From assembly GCA_023231475.1 (NCBI GenBank), contig JALJEE010002051.1:1-64000 (forward strand): a DNA stretch of 64,000 nucleotides, written 5' to 3'. Positions within the stretch are counted from its first letter, which is position 1. Every line of letters starts with the position of its first letter. The position numbers and the translations under genes were made by a program. Origin of the DNA: Seison nebaliae (lineage: Eukaryota > Rotifera > Pararotatoria > Seisonacea > Seisonidae). Below the pieces are notes generated by a model. That model made no database searches, was not told where the DNA came from, and saw only the letters and a program-made list of their open reading frames with translations. Below, in pieces: positions 60,076-64,000 of this stretch.

Positions 60076-60836
60076 TTAATTTTCCATCTTATTCACTAAT
60101 TCATTCAATTTGTTCTCGTCGTCAGCTAAATGAAAAAATTTTTAAATATAATATAATAATAAATTTTAAAAGAAGAATAATGAACTTGCATGAGACATGA
60201 GCCATTCTAATGAATCGAATTGAACGTTCATTATCTTTTCGATGTTGAGGAAGGTGTTCGACGAATCTACTTCTTTCATATTCACTCCTTCATCTTCCAA
60301 TTGTGTTTGGATATCACTCATTTCCACATTCATATCTCGTAATTCACCGTTCAGTCGTTCTACCATCCCGAACATTTCCAGACGACTCTGATTCCAATTA
60401 AGATCTTCACGATCTACCAATTCTAACAAATTCGTCGAATTCTCACAAACCTAAATAATCCATAAGAACTATTAATGGCATTTGATATGCAATGGAATAA
60501 GAACCTCTTTTTCGATGGGTTGAAGAAGATCTGAATTCATATTATTCTGTTCATTCTCAATATATTGTAATTCGTCTGAGAGACGTTTCTGTGATTTTTT
60601 CGCACCATCCAAATCTTTCTCTAATTTATCCAACTAAAAATAATCGAATACAAATCCAATAAAAATTTAAATGAAACTTCTGTAAAATTCTTCATCAATA
60701 CCATATCCATATTATTCAATTTTTCCGTCATTCGATAAAATTTATATTCATAATCACTCAATTCCATATTCCATCGATTGATATGTCCCTCCAGATCGTT
60801 GAAAGTTGACGATTTCGTTTCTTTATTCATCATCAT
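60076..60836 (-). CDS. NUP62: nucleoporin Nup62/Nsp1 coiled-coil core, no FG repeats
   Basis: Nup62 forms the central channel of the nuclear pore with Nup58 and Nup54: its coiled-coil region anchors, and its N-terminal FG repeats bind transport receptors. Four exons, 60836-60678, 60633-60505, 60450-60186 and 60125-60076, give 200 residues. They cover the Nsp1_C core in order: TFNDLEGHINRWNMELSDYE, KSQKRLSDELQYIENEQNNM, LLQPIEKEV, NGELRDMNVEMSDIQTQLED and KIMNVQFDSLEWLMSHA. Vertebrate Nup62 is about 520 residues, with about 300 of FG-rich and linker sequence before this core. Here the Met codons lie directly before the core, and no FG-coding exon is seen between 60837 and the divergent gene at 61324. 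Confidence 0.85.
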
Positions 60837-61323
60837 TATTTTAAAAAAAAATCACCGTAAAATCTGCATTGAAAAGAAATGAGACATGAAATTTTATTAT
60901 TAATATTATTATTCTTTAAATATTCTCCAATTTTAAATTACATAATTTAAATCGAAGAATTTCTTTTCAGAAGGATATTAAACAATCTATTAGAAATCAC
61001 CATTAAATAATTTAGCGCGGTTTTAATACCGAATTTGCGGACATTCCCCTATCGATTAGGAGGAAGAAATGATGAATAAAAATGTATCGGACGTCAATTA
61101 TTGATGGGAAAAGTGTAAATCGATTGGTCAATTCATATTTTGTCGTTATGTTAAATAAATTATTTATTAATTTCAAAAGTTATGATAATCGAGAGGAAAA
61201 AGGAAAAGCCAAAAAATTTGAAGAAAATATCGAAGTAGAAAGATGGGGAGAAAGGGAAAAGAATCCACTTTAAATTTCTCAATAAACGAGCTGTCGCCAT
61301 AGTAAAGGTGAAAACAAAAAAAA
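60837..61323. promoter_or_regulatory. putative bidirectional promoter region
   Basis: 487 bp separate the divergent starts of the Nup62-like gene (-) and TBC1D32 (+). The stretch near 61010-61050 (agcgcggttttaatacc, tgcggacattcccc) is richer in GC than the surroundings. No FG-coding sequence or other gene is seen here. Promoter role is inferred from position only. Confidence 0.35.
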
Positions 61324-64000
61324 ATGAATTCTTTATCGATGGCACAGAATACTCTGGAGAAAAAGATAAAAGATCATCTCTTTGATTTTGTTCAGTTTCT
61401 CAATTCCAAAAATTTGGAAGAAATCGAAGAGAAGAATGAAACGATGGAGAATTATCTTTTGAGTCTGTTAGAGAACGAGGAGAAGAATGAAAAGTTATTG
61501 ATCTTTTTCATCAATCTCCTTCTTATTTCCCGATGAAGGATTCCACTTTTGAATTTGTTGAAAGAGGAGATCGATAGAAAGTTAACAGAAGTTATCGAAC
61601 GTCAATCTAATGTGCTTCATCTCTCCATCAATGCTATGATAACGGAAGAGGGAATGAAGAATACAATCAAATCATTAAAATCTCTAGCTATGTTAATTCT
61701 CTTTTTCTCAGACTTTTTCTTTCATTTATTCTTCTTCGTTTCAGTTACAAAGATTTAGTAAAAGAGATTACTCTGAGTCTTGAAGAGAATATTGAACAGA
61801 TCGAATGGAATAGTGAGAATAAGGAGCAGAAGACGAATCAAGAGATTGATCAATATCATTGTAATCAGACAAGTATTGCTTGGACCACATCAACTCAAGA
61901 TGTAGATAGTCATAATGAATGTCCGATGAATAATCCAATTCCATGTCTCATCGATTCATTCGGAAAGATTGGTGAACGATTAGATGTGAGTCTACCAAAG
62001 AATGTTCGATTAAATGCGCTCAATTCTCTATTACATGCATTACCAGCCGATCTCATTATTAGTGATAATTGGAAGTCAATCGAGAATTTATTGTTAGAGT
62101 GTTTACTAGATAAAGATTTGGATATACAACAAAAATCACTTCAATTACATTCTCGTTTACTTGTTCAATCACCTCATCAATTGACAATGTTAGTTTATAA
62201 TAATTTGTGTCGTCACATCGTTGGAATGTTCGTGAAAAAGAAATCGCTTCAAATTTCACTCAAGACGATCGATAAGGAGATAATGTTGGAAGAAGATCAT
62301 TATCAATTACTTCAACGATTCAATATTGTTAAGAATTTCTTGTGCGAAGTCACCAGTTATTGGTTGAGAGCACCCGAATGTTTCGGTGAGTCAGTCATCG
62401 ATTCCACTTTCGAAATGTTCGAAATCGTTGAGGACAAATGTGAGAATCCACAACTATTCTTCCTATATCTGTCGTTGATTGATATCAACGGGATTTGGAT
62501 TACGAAATTAATGTACTCACATTTCGGACGTCAATTAATTTGTCGAATAACGGAAAAATTTCCAGCAATTCTCAAATTTCCTATTCATTTCCTCAAATCC
62601 ATCAAATCAATAAAACTCGATTTTCGACAACCAACCACGACTTATCAGTTGTTCGATGTTGTCTATTGTGGAATTTTTCATTCAGTAAATTTTTTGACTA
62701 AATTCCTCCTTTTCGGAAATACGAGAAACCTACTCAACAAATTGTATTCGGACGACATTTGTCACAGCATCATTCAACTTCTTCTTCATTTTCTATTCCG
62801 TTCTAATTCTCATCATTTCATCAATGTGAAATATTCGATTAGTTTTCTCATAAATAATCGATTGGAGGAATTGGGTGAAATGCAACCGGAATTATTTGAT
62901 GAACAATCCACTTTTAATGTTATATTTCAACCCATCACTCATGTGTTGGAAAGGAAGGAATTCGAATTGTCGAAACTTCTTCAAATCTCCAACATCATAA
63001 ATTGTTTGTTGAAGACGAATAAAGGATTATTCATACTCGCCAATCAATCATCAGTCGTAATAAAATTAATTGATTTTCTCGATTATCTTATCGATCATTC
63101 GTCGGACATCCAACAACAACAACCATTCCATCCTTCTCAAATTGATATTCTGCTAAATTCTTATTTTAAAATTCTCTATCACATTCTCAAATATAAGAAA
63201 TTCTCTTCATTCGAAACGATCCTACAAAAAATTGTGAGAAATCATTTCGATTGTGAGAACGGTTCGATGATGAGGAGAATAAATGAAGAATTAGATGAAA
63301 ATGAAACGATTGGAAATTATTCGAAAGAGACTTCTCTCCTTCATAAATTGAATGAGGAATATAAATTCAATAATTATTCGACTATCGTCATTTATTATGA
63401 AATGTTAAAAGAAACAGATCAACACATTGTCAGGTTACTTGAAGAATTATTTGACAATTTCAAAAAAAAAGAAAATTTCATCAATCATTTATCGTTGATA
63501 GCTGAGTGTCCGAAAGGAATCCGATTTCTCCAACAAAATAATCTCACTCGAATTTGCCTCGAATATTTGTGCAAGAAATTGAATTCGCCTCAATTGGAAT
63601 ACGAGAATTGTCTAGCTCGTTATCGTATCTACTATCAGATATCATCATTGATTAGTGGGAAAGATGGAATTAATTTATTAGATGAATTCCAACCATTAAA
63701 TTTGGTGATGGATAAATTAATTGACGATCATCTCTCAGAGAAGGATGATGTCGAATTAGATGATCATTTTATGAGAATCATAATTTCTAACGAACTTAAT
63801 CTCACCACCTCCAAATCATATATTCAATTACTGCAAATATTCTCGTCGTTCACATCTATCATTAACATCTATCTCAATTCGTCAACATCTCAATCGTCTT
63901 ACGAAACCATTCATCGATTCTTCCATAATTATCTCGTCAATTCTGATAATTATTCCAATTGTGAACTATTGATCACTCTCAATCTACTCTCATATATCAT
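61324..64000 (+). CDS. TBC1D32: TBC1D32 (broad-minded), 5' part, runs off window
   Basis: TBC1D32/BROMI works with CDK20 in ciliary assembly and Hedgehog signalling. Exons 61324-61493, 61539-61691 and 61745 to beyond 64000 (the last is open for 751 codons to the window edge). N-terminal matches to broad-minded: LEKKIKDHLFDFVQFLNSKN, KNTIKSLKSLA, PCLIDSFGKIGERLDVSLPK, NALNSLLHALPADLIISDNW and LLECLLDKDLDIQQKSLQLH (HEAT-like repeats). The C-terminal pseudo-TBC domain lies outside the window. Introns are 45 and 53 bp. Start could instead be the Met at 61339. The fit is good over the first 250 residues; the rest is alpha-helical but divergent. Confidence 0.8.

Noticed and set aside
1-64000. CRISPR arrays, operons, ribosome binding sites, phage or plasmid genes
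   Set aside because: None seen; the window is eukaryotic with spliceosomal introns.

Overview
This window is nuclear DNA of a small, motile-ciliated animal. It is AT-rich, with protein genes split by very short introns (mostly 41-79 bp), and no bacterial, plasmid, phage or CRISPR features. The animal gene set is clear: a SUN-domain protein, GIT, a MATH/BTB protein, DRC2/CCDC65, GRIP, a DNAJB chaperone, STK11/LKB1, a CUB/EGF secreted protein, Nup62 and TBC1D32. DRC2 is a nexin-dynein regulatory complex subunit found where motile cilia are found, and TBC1D32 (broad-minded) is a ciliary gene, so a nematode or mite is unlikely. A compact ciliated invertebrate (orthonectid or other miniaturised spiralian) fits, but the sequence alone does not fix the taxon. 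Exon models were assembled by hand from splice sites and reading-frame continuity; no search or RNA data were available.

Layout. 0-4.6 kb: mostly non-coding, with a probable multi-exon secreted-protein gene from 2.0 kb. 4.7-6.0 kb: SUN-domain gene (+). 6.9-10.2 kb: intronless GIT gene (-). 10.2-23 kb: gene-poor, with weak multi-exon candidates for small secreted proteins (13.5-14.4 kb and 17.3-18.4 kb, both +), a 198 bp fold-back element and dinucleotide tracts. 23.2-29.7 kb: tandem-MATH/BTB gene (+), whose 7-nt first coding exon is separated from the rest by a 4.3 kb intron. 31.1-31.5 kb: a well-preserved MITE. 32.1-34.2 kb: DRC2 (+). 34.2-38.9 kb: no confident gene. 38.9-44.0 kb: eleven-exon GRIP (+), convergent with DNAJB (- , 44.1-45.0 kb); STK11 follows (- , 46.2-47.7 kb). 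48.1-48.6 kb: three tRNA-Thr-like genes. 49.3-53.1 kb: CUB/EGF gene (+). 54.4-54.7 kb: two-EF-hand protein (+), convergent with a 22-exon coiled-coil gene (- , 54.8-58.0 kb). 58.8-59.9 kb: unrecognised intronless gene (+). 60.1-60.8 kb: Nup62 core without FG repeats (-). 61.3 kb to the window end: N-terminal part of TBC1D32 (+).

The most unusual feature is the minus-strand gene at 54.8-58.0 kb. It encodes a putative signal peptide, a long coiled coil and an unrecognised C-terminal domain. Eighteen consecutive internal exons are all phase 1-1 and all multiples of three, with recurring exact sizes (57 nt five times, 69 nt four times). Any of them could be skipped without shifting the frame, an organisation that recalls the micro-exon genes of parasitic flatworms. 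Other points of interest are a Nup62 lacking FG repeats, a GIT whose ArfGAP arginine-finger position is lysine, a decayed tRNA-Thr copy between two intact ones, and a MITE with perfect 46 bp inverted repeats and a 9 bp target duplication.
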